A DNA stretch of 64,000 nt from Prunus persica (GCF_000346465.2 NC_034013.1:7368566-7432565), one strand, 5' to 3'. Shown: positions 51,530-63,975, counted from the first letter of the stretch. Program-made: numbers and translations. The notes: a model not told the origin generated them from the sequence alone.

Positions 51530-51550
51530 TCGATATCAGGGTGGGTGGAG
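51530..51550 (+). repeat. Truncated monomer junction
   Basis: CGATATCA is followed by GGGTGGGTGGAGTC; the GATTGAGTCC to ATAATAC part, about 40 bp, is missing. Confidence 0.75.
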
Positions 51551-52418
51551 TCATTTGGTGGGGTTTCAGTAAAATCCAATCTCTACAACTATGCAATACA
51601 CCAAACACTGAATTCCATAACGAACTTCGTACGAACCTGAATTGTCCAATTTCATGGACCAATCGATATCGGATTGAGTCCAAAACTTGGGGAATATCAT
51701 AATACGCTGGGAGGAGTCATTCGGTGTCTTTTGACTGAAATCCAATGGCTAAAACTATGCAATACACAAACTACTCGATTTCAGAATGAACTTCGTACGA
51801 ACCTGAATTGTCCAATTTCATGGACCAATCGATATCGGATTGAGTCCAAAACCAGGGGAACTTCATAATACGGTGGGAGGAGTCATTTGGTGGGTTTTCA
51901 GTGAAATCCAATCCCTACAACTATGCAGTACACCAACCACTCCATTTCAGAACGAACTTCATACGAACCTGAATCGTCCAATTCCAAGGACCAATCGATA
52001 TCGGATTGAGTCCAAAACTTGGGAAACATCATAATACAGTGGGAGGAGTCATTTGGTGGGTTTTCAGTGAAATCAAATCTCTACAACTATGCAATACACC
52101 AACCACTCCATTTCATAACGAACTTCGTATGAACCAGAATTATCCAATTTCATGGGACCAATCGATATCGGATTGAGTCCAAAACTTGGGGAACATCATA
52201 ATACGGTGGGATGAGTCATTTGGAGTCTTTCGAGTGAAATCTAATGGCTGAGATGATGCAATACACCAACCACTCCATTTCAGAACGAACTTCGTACGAG
52301 CCTGAATGGTGCCAAGTTCGTGGGACCAATCGATATCCGGATGAGTCCTAAACTTGGGGAACATCATTAATATGGTGGGGAGGAGTCATTTGGGTGTCTT
52401 TGACTGAAATCCCAATGG

Positions 52419-52582
52419 NNNNNNNNNNNNNNNNNNNNNNNNNNNNNNNNNNNNNNNNNNNNNNNNNNNNNNNNNNNNNNNNNNNNNNNNNNNNNNNNNN
52501 NNNNNNNNNNNNNNNNNNNNNNNNNNNNNNNNNNNNNNNNNNNNNNNNNNNNNNNNNNNNNNNNNNNNNNNNNNNNNNNNNN
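52419..52582. other. Assembly gap (164 N) in the satellite
   Basis: Sequence on either side is in phase for a loss of about one monomer. The flanks (about 52150-52650) contain many single-base insertions and losses compared with other monomers, so base quality is probably poor here. Confidence 0.95.
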
Positions 52583-52679
52583 CTTTTACAACTATGCAAT
52601 ACACCAACCACTCATTTCATGACGACTTCGTACGAACTGAATTGTCCAATTTCACGGACCAATCGATATCGGATTGAGT

Positions 52680-55380
52680 CCAAAACTTGGGGAACATCAT
52701 AATATGGTGGGAGGAGTCATTTGGTGGGTTTTGAGTGAAATCAAATCTCTAAAACTATGTAATACACCAACCACTCCATTTTAGAACGAACTTCATATGA
52801 ACCTGAATTGTCCAATTTCACAGACCAATCGATATCGGATTGAGTCCAAAACTTGGGGAACATCATAATATGGTGGGAGGAGTCATTTGGTGTCTTTTGA
52901 GTGAAATCCAATGGCTAAAACTATGCAAAACACCAACCACTCCATTTCAGAACGAACTTCGTACGAACCTGAATTGTCCAATTTCATGTTCCAATCGATA
53001 TCGGATTGAGTCCAAAACTTGGGAAACATTATAATATGATGGAGGAGTCATTTGGTGACTTTTGAATGAAATCCAATGGCTAAAACTATGCAATGCACTG
53101 ACCACTCCATTTCAGAACGAACTTCGTACGAACCTGAATTGTCCAATTTGATGGACCAGTCGATATCAGATTCAGTCCAAAACTTGGGGACCATCATAAT
53201 AGGATGGGAGGATTCATTTGGTGAGTTTTGAGTGAAATCCAATCGCTAAAACTATGCAATACACTAACCACTCCATTTCAGAACGAACTTCCTACGAGCC
53301 TGAATTGTCCAATTTCATGGACCAATCGATATCAGATTGAGTCCAAAACTTGGGGAACATCAAAATACGGTGGGAGAAGTCATTTGGTGTCTTTTGAGTG
53401 AAATCCTATGGCTAAAACTATGCAATACACCATCCACTCTATTTCAGAACGAATATCGTAGGAACATGAATTGTCCAATTTAATGGACCAATCGATATTG
53501 GATTGACTCCAAAACTTGGGGAACATCATAATATGATGGGAGGAGTCATTTGGTGACGTTTGAGTGAAATCCAATGGTTAAAACTATGCAATACACTAAC
53601 CACTCCATTTCAGAACGAACTTCGTACGAACCTGAACTATCCAATTTCATGGACCAATCGATATCGGATTGAGTCCAAAACTTGGGGAACATCATAATAT
53701 GATGGGAGGAGTCATTTGGTTTCTTTTGACTGAAATCCAATGGCTAAAACTATGCAATACACAGACCACTCCATTTCAGATCGAACTTCGTACGAACCTG
53801 AATTTTCCAATTTAATGGACCAATCGATATCGGATTGAGTTCAAAACTTGGGGAACATCATAATACGGTGTGAGGAGTCATTTGGTGGGTTTTGAGTGAA
53901 ATCCAAGCTTTACAACTTTCCAATACACCAACCACTCCATTTCATGACCGACTTCGTACGAACCTGAATTGTCCAATTTCACGGACCAATCGATATCGGA
54001 TTGAGTCCAAAACTTGGGGAACATCATAATATGGTGGGAGGAGTCATTTGGTGGGTTTTGAGTGAAATCCAATCTCTAAAACTATGCAATACACCAACCA
54101 CTCCATTTTAGAACGAACTTCATATGAATCTGAATTGTCCAATTTCACGGACCAATCGATATCAGATTGAGTCCAAAACTTGGGGAACATCATAATATGG
54201 TGGGAGGAGTCATTTGGTGTCTTTTGAGTGAAATTCAATGGCTAAAACTATGCAAAACACCAACCACTCCATTTCATAACGAACTTCGTACGAACCTGAA
54301 TTGTCCAATTTCATGGACTAATCGATATCGGATTGAGTCCAAAACTTGGGAAACATTATAATATGATGGAGGAGTCATTTGGTGACTTTTGAATGAAATC
54401 CAATGGCTAAAACTATGCAATACACTGACCACTCCATTTCAGAACGAACTTCGTACGAACCTGAATTGTCCAATTTGATGGACCAGTCGATATGGGATTC
54501 AGTCCAAAACTTGGGGACCATCATAATAGGATGGGAGGATTCATTTGGTGAGTTTTGAGTGAAATCCAATCGCTAAAACTATGCAATACACTAACCACTC
54601 CATTTCAGAACGAACTTCGTACGAGCCTGAATTGTCCAATTTCATGGACCAATCGATATCGGATTGAGTCCAAAACTTGGGGAACATCAAAATAAGGTGG
54701 GAGGAGTCATTTGGTGTCTTTTGAGTGAAATCCTATGGCTAAAACTATGCAATACACCAACCACTCCATTTCAGAACGAATATCGTACGAACCTGAATTG
54801 TCCAATTTAATGGACCAATCGTTATCGGATTGACTCCAAAACTTGGGGAACATCATAATATGATGGGAGGAGTCATTTGGTGACGTTTGAGTGAAATCCA
54901 ATGGTTAAAACTATGCAATACACTAACTACTCCATTTCAGAACGAACTTCGTACGAACCTGAATTGTCCAATTTCATGTTCCAATCGATATCGGATTGAG
55001 TCCAAAACTTGGGAAACATTATAATGTGATGGAAGAGTCCTTTGGTGACTTTTGAATGAAATCCAATGGCTAAAACTATGCAATACACTGACCACTCCAT
55101 TTCAGAACGAACTTCGTACGTACCTGAATTGTCCAATTTGATGGACCAATCGATATCGGGATTCAGTCCAAAACTTGGGGACCATCATAATACGATGGGA
55201 GGAGTCATTTGGTGAGTTTTGAGTGAAATCCGATCGCTAAACTATGCAATACACTAACCACTCCATTTCGGAACGAACNNNNNNNNNNNNNNNNNNNNNN
55301 NNNNNNNNNNNNNNNNNNNNNNNNNNNNNNNNNNNNNNNNNNNNNNNNNNNNNNNNNNNNNNNNNNNNNNNNNNNNNNTT
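52680..55380 (+). repeat. Eight-monomer (1327-bp) tandem duplication
   Basis: 52.70-54.04 kb recurs at 54.03-55.38 kb with offset 1327: GGGAAACATTATAATATGATGG (53030, 54352), CCATCATAATAGGATGGGAGG (53191, 54518) and CGAATATCGTA (53450, 54777). A partial third copy begins near 54.95 kb. Confidence 0.85.
55279..55378. other. Assembly gap (100 N) in the satellite
   Basis: Phase predicts 48 bp missing (or 48 plus multiples of 166). Comparison with the related stretch at 54.54-54.67 kb supports about 48-50 bp, so the placeholder is too long. Confidence 0.95.
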
Positions 55381-55899
55381 GAGTCCAAAACTTGGGGAAC
55401 ATAAAAATAAGGTGGGAGGAGTCATTTGGTGTCTTTTGAGTGAAATCCTATGGATAAAACTATGCAATACACCAACCACTCCATTTCAGAACGAATATCG
55501 TACGAACCTGAATTGTCCAATTTAATGGACCAATCGATATCGGATTGACTCCAAAACTTGGGAAACATCATAATACAGTGGGAGGAGTCATTTGGTGGGT
55601 TTTGAGTGAAGTCCAATATCTACAACTATGCAATAGACCAACCACTCCATTTCAGAATGAACTTCGTACGAATCTGAACTGTCCAATTTAATGGACCAAT
55701 CGATATCGGATTGAGTCCAAAACTTGGGGAACAACATAATACTGTGGGAGGTGTCATTTGGTGTCTTTTGACTGAAATCCAGTGGCTAAAACTATGCAAT
55801 ACACCAACCACTCCATTTCAGAACGAACATCGTCTGAACCAGAATTGTACAATTTCATGGACCAATCGATGTCAGATTGAGTTCAAAACTTGGGGAACA

Positions 55900-57100
55900 A
55901 CATAATACAGTGGGAGGAGTCATTCGGTGGGTTTTGAGTGAAATCCAGCCTCTACAACTATGCAATACGCCGACCACTCTATTTCATAACGAACTTCGTA
56001 CGAACATGAATTGTCCAATTTCATGAAACAATCGATATCGGATTGAGTCCAAAACTTGGGGAACATCATAATATGATGGGAGGAGTGATGTGGTGTCTTT
56101 TGACTGAAATCCAATGGCTAAAACTATGCAATACACCAACCACTCCATTTTAGAAACGAACTTCGTACAAACCTGAATTGTTCAATTTCATCGACAAATC
56201 GATATCGGATTGAGTCCAAAACTTGGGGAACACCAAAATAGGGTGGGAGGAGTCGCTGACTTTTGAGTGAAATCCAATGGCTAAAACTATGCAATACACT
56301 AACCACCCCATTTCAGAAAGAACTTCGTACGAACCTGAATTGTCCAATTTCATGGACCAATCGATATCGGATTGAGTACGAAACTTGGGGAACATCAAAA
56401 TACAGTGGGAGGAGTCATTTGGTGTCTTTTGAGTGAAATACAACGGCTAAAACTATGCAATACACCAACCACTACATTTCAGAACGAACATTGTACGAAC
56501 CTGAATTGTCCAATTTCATGGACCAATCGATATCGGATTGAGTCCAAAACTTGGGGAAGATCATAATACGGTGGGAGGAGTCATTTCGTGGGTTTTGATT
56601 GAAATCCAATCTCTACAACTATGCATACTCGAACCACTCCATTTCATAACGAACTTCGTACGACCCTAAATTGTCCAATTTCATGGACCAATCGATGTCG
56701 GATTGAGTCCAAACTTGGGGAACATCATAATACGGTGGGAGGAGTCATTTGGTGTCTTTTGACTGAAATCCAGTGGCTAAAACTATGCAATACACCAACC
56801 ACTCCATTTCAGAACGAACTTCATACGAACCTGAATTGTCCAATTTCAAGGACCAATCGATATCGGATTGAGTCCAAAACTTCGGGAACATCAGAATATG
56901 ATGGGAGGAGTCATTTGGTGACTTTTGAGTGAAATCGAATGGCTAAAACTATAAAATACACTAACCACTCCATTTCAGAACGAACTTCGTACAAACCTGA
57001 ATTGTCCAATTTCATGGACCAATCGATGTCGGATTGAGTCCAAAACTTGGGGAATATCATAATACGGTGGGAGGATTCATTTGTTGGGTTTTGAGTGAAA
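55900..57100 (+). repeat. Block repeated 5.94 kb downstream (left copy)
   Basis: Shares linked variants with 61.84-63.04 kb at offset about 5941: the shortened GGAGTCGCTGACTTTT monomer (56251, 62192), GAGTACGAAAC (56373, 62314) and GGTTTTGATTGAAATCC (56592, 62533). Confidence 0.8.
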
Positions 57101-60100
57101 TCCAATCTCTATAACTATGCAATACACCAACCACTCCATTTCGGAACGAACTTCGTACGAACCTGAATTGTCCAATTTCATGGACCAATCGATATCGGAT
57201 CGGGTCCAAAACTTGGGGATCATTATAATATGGTGGGAGGAGTCATTTGGTGAGTGAAATCCAATCTCTACAACTATACAATACACCAACAACTCCATTT
57301 CATAAAGAACTTCGTCCGAACCTGAATTGTCCAATTTCATGGACCAATCGATATCGGATTGAGTCCAAAACTTGGGGAACATCATAATACGGTGGTAGGA
57401 GTCATTTGGTGTCTTTTGACAGAAATCCAATGGCTAAAACTATGCAATACACCAACCACTCCATTTCAGAACGAACTTCGTACGAACCTGAATTGTCCCA
57501 TTTCATGGACCAATCGACATTGGATTGAGTCCAAAACTTGGGGAACACCATAATACCATGGGAGGAGTGATTTGGTATCTTTTGACTGAAATCCAATGGC
57601 TAAAACTATGCAATACACCAACCACTCCATTTCGGACGAACTTCGTACGAACCCGAACTATCCAATTTCATCGACCAAACGATATCAGATTGAGTCCAAA
57701 ATTTGGGGAACATCATAATACGGTGGGAGGAGTCAATTGGTGACTTTTGACTGAAATCCAGTGGCTAAAACTATGCAATACACCAACCACTCCATTTCAG
57801 AACGAACTTCGTATGAACCTGAATTGTCCAATTTCAAGGACCAATCGATATCGGATTGAGTCCAAAATTTCGAGAACATCAGAATATGATGGGAGGAGTC
57901 ATTTGGTGACTTTTGAGTGAAATCCAATGGCTAAAACTATAAAATACACTAACCACTCCATTTCAGAACGAACTTCGTACAAACCTGAATTGTCCAATTT
58001 TATGGACCAATCGATGTCGGATTGAGTCCAAAACTTGGGGAACATCATAATATGGTGGGAGGATTCATTTGGTGGGTTTTGAGTGAAATCCAATCTCTAC
58101 AACTATGCAATACACCAACCACTCCATTTCGGAACGAACTTCGTACGAACCTGAATTGTCCAATTTCATGGACCAATCGATATCGGATCGGGTCAAAAAC
58201 TTGGGGATAATTATAATATGGTGGGAGGAGTCATTTGGTGAGTGAAATCCAATCTCTACAACTATGCAATACACCAACAACTCCATTTCATAAAGAACTT
58301 CGTCCGAACCTGAATTGTCCAATTTCATGGACCAATCGATATCGGATTGAGTCCAAAACTTGGGGAACATCATAATACGGTGGTAGGAGTCATTTGGTGT
58401 CTTTTGACAGAAATCCAATGGCTAAAACTATGCAATACACCAACCACTCCATTTCAGAACGAACTTCGTACGAACCTGAATTGTCCAATTTTATGGACCA
58501 ATCGACATTGGATTGAGTCCAAAACTTGGGGAACATCATAATACGGTGGGAGGAGCCAATTGGTGACTTTTGACTGAAATCCAGTGGCTAAAACTATGCA
58601 ATACACCAACCACTCCATTTCAGAACGAACTTCATACGAACCTGAATTGTCCAATTTCAAGGACCAATCGATATCGGATTGAGTCCAAAACTTCGGGAAC
58701 ATCAGAATATGATGGGAGGAGTCATTTGGTGACTTTTGAGTGAAATCCAATGGCTAAAACTATGCAATACACTAACCACTCCATTTCAGAACGAACTTCG
58801 TACAAACCTGAATTGTCCAATTTCATGGACCAATCGATGTCGGATTGAGTCCAAAACTTGGGGAACATCATAATACGGTGGGAGGATTCATATGTTGGGT
58901 TTTGAGTGAAATCCAATCTCTATAACTATGCAATACACCAACCACTCCATTTCGGAACGAACTTCGTACGAACCTGAATTGTCCAATTTCATGGACCAAT
59001 CGATATCGGATCGGGTCCAAAACTTGGGGATCATTATAATATGGTGGGAGGAGTCATTTGGTGAGTGAAATCCAATCTCTACAACTATACAATACACCAA
59101 CAACTCCATTTCATAAAGAACTTCGTCCGAACCTGAATTGTCCAATTTCATGGACCAATCGATATCGGATTGAGTCCAAAACTTGGGGAACATCATAATA
59201 CGGTGGTAGGAGTCATTTGGTGTCTTTTGACAGAAATCCAATGGCTAAAACTATGCAATACACCAACCACTCCATTTCAGAACGAACTTCGTACGAACCT
59301 GAATTGTCCCATTTCATGGACCAATCGACATTGGATTGAGTCCAAAACTTGGGGAACACCATAATACCATGGGAGGAGTGATTTGGTATCTTTTGACTGA
59401 AATCCAATGGCTAAAACTATGCAATACACCAACCACTCCATTTCAGACGAACTTCGTACGAACCCGAACTATCCAATTTCATCGACCAATCGATATCAGA
59501 TTGAGTCCAAAATTTGGGGAACATCATAATATGGTGGGAGGAGTCAATTGGTGACTTTTGACTGAAATCCAGTGGCTAAAACTATGCAATACACCAACCA
59601 CTCCATTTCAGAACGAACTTCGTACGAACCTGAATTGTCCAATTTCAAGGACCAATCGATATCGGATTGAGTCCAAAATTTCGGGAACATCAGAATATGA
59701 TGGGAGGAGTCATTTGGTGACTTTTGAGTGAAATCCAATGGCTAAAACTATAAAATACACTAACCACTCCATTTCAGAACGAACTTCGTACAAACCTGAA
59801 TTGTCCAATTTTATGGACCAATCGATGTCGGATTGAGTCCAAAACTTGGGGAACATCATAATATGGTGGGAGGATTCATTTGGTGGGTTTTGAGTGAAAT
59901 CCAATCTCTACAAACTATGCAATACACCAACCACTCCATTTCGGAACGAACTTCGTACGAACCTGAATTGTCCAATTTCATGGACCAATCGATATCGGAT
60001 CGGGTCAAAAACTTGGGGATAATTATAATATGGTGGGAGGAGTCATTTGGTGAGTGAAATCCAATCTCTACAACTATGCAATACACCAACAACTCCATTT

Positions 60101-60700
60101 CATAAAGAACTTCGTCCGAACCTGAATTGTCCAATTTCATGGACCAATCGATATCGGATTGAGTCCAAAACTTGGGGAACATCATAATACGGTGGTAGGA
60201 GTCATTTGGTGTCTTTTGACAGAAATCCAATGGCTAAAACTATCCAATTCACCAACCACTCCATTTCTGACCGAACTTCGTACGAACCTGAATTGTACAA
60301 TTTCAGGGACCAATCGATATCGGATTGAATCCAAAAGTTGGGGAACATCACAATACGGTGGAAGGAGTCCTTTGGTGACTTTTGACTGAAATCCTATGGC
60401 TAAAACTATGCAATACACCAACCACTCCATTTCAGAACGAACATCTTACGAACCTGAATTGTCCAATTTAATGGACCAATCGATATTGGATTGACTCCAA
60501 AACTTGGGGAATATCATAATACGGTGGGAGGAGTCATTTGGTGGGTTTTGAATGAAATCCAATATCTACAACTATGCAATACATCAACCACTCCATTTCA
60601 GAACGAACTTCGTACGAATCTGAACTGTCCAATTTAATGGACCAATCGATATCGGATTGAGTCCAAAACATGGGTAACATCATAATACGGTGGGAGGTGT
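57050..60700 (+). repeat. Eleven-monomer (1811-bp) higher-order repeat, two copies
   Basis: Sequence from about 57.05 kb recurs almost base for base 1811 bp downstream, as with ATAACTATGCAATACACC (57111, 58922), CACCATAATACCATGGG (57546, 59357) and CGGATCGGGTC. Each unit contains two related sub-blocks of about 988 and 823 bp, each with one 159-bp monomer in which GGTGAGTGAAATCC replaces the longer normal form. Near identity implies recent duplication or a collapsed or expanded assembly. Confidence 0.88.
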
Positions 60701-61839
60701 CAGTTGGTGGGTTTTGAGTGAAATCCAATCTCGACAACTATGCAATACACCAACCACCCCATTTCATAACGAACTTCGTACGAACCTGAATGGTCCAATT
60801 TCATGGACCAATCGATATCGGATTGAGTCCAAACCCTGGGGAGCATCATAATACGGTGGGAGGAGTCATTTGGTGTCTTTTGACTGAAATCCAGTGGCTG
60901 AAACTATGCAATACACCAACCACTCCATTTCAAAACGAACTTCGTCTGAACCTGAATTGTATAATTTCATGGACCAATCGATATCGGATTGAGTTCAAAA
61001 CTTGGGTAACATTATAATACAGTGGGAGGAGTCATTTGGTGGGTTTTGAGTGAAATCCAGTCTCTACAACTATGCAATACACCAACCACTCTATTTCATA
61101 ACGAACTTCGTACGAACTTGAATTGTCCAATTTCATGGACCAATCGATATCGGATTGAGTCCAAAACTTGGGGAACATCACAATACGGTGGGAGGAGTCA
61201 TTTGGTGGGTTTTGAGTGAAATCTAATCTCTAAAACTATGCAATACACCAACCACTCCATTTCATAACGAACTTTGTACGAACAAGAATTGTTCAATATC
61301 ATGGACCAATCGATATCGGATTGTGTCCAAAACTTGGGGAACATCATAATACGGTGGAAGGAGTCATTTGGTGGGTTTTGAGTGAAATCCAATCTCTAGA
61401 ACGATGCAATACGCTAACCACTCCATTTCAAGACGAACTTCGTACGAACCTGAATTGTCCAATTTCATGGACCAATCGATATCGGATTGAGTCCAAAACT
61501 TGGGGAGCGTCCTAATACGGTGGGAGGAGTCATTTGGTGTCTTTTGAGTGAAATCCAATCTCTACCACTATGCAATACACCAACCACTCCATTTCAGAAC
61601 GAACTTCGTACGAACCTGAATTGTCCAATTTCATGGACCAATCGATATCGGATTGAGTCCAAAACTTGGGGAACATCATAATACGATGGGAGGAGTCATT
61701 TGGTGGGTGTTGAGAGAAATCTAATCTCTACAACTATGCAATACACCAACCAACCTATTTCGTAACGAACTTCGTGCGAACCTGAATTGTCCAATTTCAT
61801 GGACTAATCGATATCGGATTGAGTCCAAAACTTGGGGAA

Positions 61840-63040
61840 CATCACAATACTGTGGGAGGAGTCATTTGGGGTCTTTTGAGTGAAATCCTATGGCTAGAAC
61901 ATTGCAATACACCAACCACTCCATTTCAGAACGAACTTCGTACGAACATGAATTGTCCAATTTCATGAACCAATCGATATCGGATTGAGTCCAAAATTTG
62001 GGGAACATCATAATATGATGGGAGAAGTGATTTGGTGTCTTTTGACTGAAATCCAATGGCTAAAACTATGCAATACACCAACCACTCCATTTTAGAACGA
62101 ACTTCGTACGAACCTGAATTGTCCAATTTCATGCACCAATCGATATCGGATTGAGTCCAAAACTTGGGGAACACCATAACATGATGGGAGGAGTCGCTGA
62201 CTTTTTAGTGAAATCCAATGGCTAAAACTATGCAATACACTAACCACTCCATTTCAGAACCAACTTCGTACGAACCTGAATTGTCCAATTTCATGGACCA
62301 ATCGATATCGGATTGAGTACGAAACTGGGGGAACATCAAAATACAGTAGGAGGAGTCATTTGGTGTGTTTTGAGTGAAATCCAACAGCTAAAACTATGCA
62401 ATACACCAACCACTCCATTTCAGAACGAACGTCATACGAACCTGAATTGTCCAATTTCATGGACCAATCGATATCGGATTGAGTCCAAAACTTGGGGAAG
62501 ATCATAATACGGTGGGAGGAGTCATTTGGTGGGTTTTGATTGAAATCCAATCTCTACAACTATGCAATACACCAACTACTCCATTTCATAACGAACTTCG
62601 TACGACCCTAAATTGTCCAATTTCATGGACCAATCGATATCGGATTGAGTCCAAACTTGGGGATCATCATAATAAGGTGGGAGGAGTCATTTGGTGGGTT
62701 TTGAGTGAAATCCAATCTCTACAACTATGTGACACACTAACCACTCCATTTCATAACGAACTTCGTACGAACCGGAATTGTCCAATTTCATGGACCAATC
62801 GACATTGGATTGAGTCCAAAACTTGGGGATCATCATAATAAGGTGGGAGGAGTGATTTGGTGTCTTTTGACTGAAATCCAGTGGCTAAAACTATGCAATA
62901 CACCAACCACTCCATTTCATAACGAACTTCGTACGAACCTGAATTGTCCAATTTCAAGGACCAATCGATATCAGATTGAGTCCAAAATTTGAGAAACATC
63001 AGAATATGATGGGAGGAGTCATTTGGTGACTTTTGAGTGA
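61840..63040 (+). repeat. Block repeated 5.94 kb upstream (right copy)
   Basis: Matches 55.9-57.1 kb in order and orientation, more diverged than the 1811-bp repeat that lies between the two copies. Confidence 0.8.
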
Positions 63041-63287
63041 AATCCAATAGCTAAAACTACGCAATACACTAACCACTCCATTTCAGAACGAACTTCGTAC
63101 AAACTTGAATTGTCCAATTTCATGGACCAATCGATGTCGGATTGAGTGCAAGACTTGGGGAACATCATAATACGGTGGGAGGATTCATTTGGTGTGTTTT
63201 GAGTGAAATCCAATCTTTACAACTATGCAATACACCAACCACTCCATTTCAGAACGAACTTCGTACGAACCTGAATTGTCCAATTTC

Positions 63288-63304
63288 CACTACTACAAAA
63301 AAGC
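63288..63304. repeat. Terminal inverted repeat of the CACTA element (one copy)
   Basis: CACTACTACAAAAAAGC is of the usual plant CACTA form. The matching inverted copy must lie beyond 64000. Confidence 0.8.
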
Positions 63305-63477
63305 AAAAAGACGACGGTAAATCACCTTCGTGTATTCGGTTTTTCAATGGTCGTGGAATCCACCGTCATCTTTTTCCTCATAAACCGCGATGCTAAATCA
63401 CCGTCGTTGTTAAAGTATACAACGTCATCAACAAATACAAAACGATGTCTTTGTACTGCAAAAAGATCTAAAAAAGC

Positions 63478-63502
63478 AGTCGAGGATGAGAATAGACGAC
63501 CA
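63478..63502. repeat. 25-bp direct repeat in the CACTA subterminal region, copy 1
   Basis: The 25 bases beginning AGTCGAGGATGAG are identical to 63976-64000, 498 bp away, and both are preceded by a similar TCTAAAAAA stretch. This may be one unit of a ~500-bp tandem subterminal repeat. Confidence 0.85.
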
Positions 63503-63975
63503 ACTCTCTAAAAAAACCGTCGTTAAAAAGGAAAAATATGACACATATTAACAGAACAAGGCCGCAAGATAGACATACAACGACGAAAATTAAAATAAGA
63601 CGCCGTTAAATATCATTTTCACGACAATAAAAAATATGACGTCTTTAAATACATTAGAAGACGACGTTATTGATACCTACTACGTCGCCTATATAAAAAT
63701 AGCCGTTGTAAAATAAATTTTCGACTTCGATTTTTCTATAAAAGATGACGTGGAAATAGTTGTCAGTGTCATTATTTACGACGTATGTATTTATAGAGTA
63801 GACGTTGAACAACGAAACAACGTCGGTTACAAATATATGCGAGTCGTATTACAAAATTTATACGTCCTATTTTCAGAAACAAACAACGACGATAGATATT
63901 AGACGTTGTTAAATAAAACAACGTCGAAAACAAAAAAAAAACAGACGTGTTTAGTCTGCTAAAGTTCTAAAAAAT

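Larger units (their letters stand above)
10908..63287 (+). repeat. Tandem satellite array, ~166-bp monomer, about 315 copies
   Basis: Nearly 52.4 kb of head-to-tail monomers. The same landmarks recur about every 166 bp in the same order: GAGTCCAAAACTTGGGG, AACATCATAATACGGTGGGA, GGAGTCATTTGG, ACTATGCAATACACC, GAACTTCGTACGAACCTGAA, CCAATTTCATGGACCAATCG and GATATCGGATTG. Every monomer I read has the same orientation. Variation is mostly point changes, with a minority of monomers shortened by 7-80 bp. Three recurring sequence types mix along the array. A length near one nucleosome repeat, the uninterrupted size and the Athila insertion match plant centromeric satellites, but binding by CENH3 cannot be seen in sequence. 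Open frames of about 64 codons occur on both strands of most monomers and are by-products of the repeat. Stretches not listed as blocks below hold ordinary monomers of mixed type. Confidence 0.97.

Noticed and set aside
10913..63287. CENP-B-box-like match around CTTCGTACGAACCTGAA
   Set aside because: It fits about 7 of the 9 core positions, but much of this comes from the TTCGTACGAA palindrome, and plants lack an accepted CENP-B using this box. I treat it as coincidence.
10913..63287. CRISPR-like or rDNA spacer array
   Set aside because: Repeats are contiguous with no unique spacers, and there is no rRNA or tRNA sequence in or beside the array.
10959..63396. Hundreds of 60-120-codon open frames on both strands in the satellite
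   Set aside because: They recur at monomer spacing on both strands at once, start at the same monomer phase, and shift frame each monomer because 166 is not a multiple of 3. They are by-products of a stop-poor repeat, not genes.
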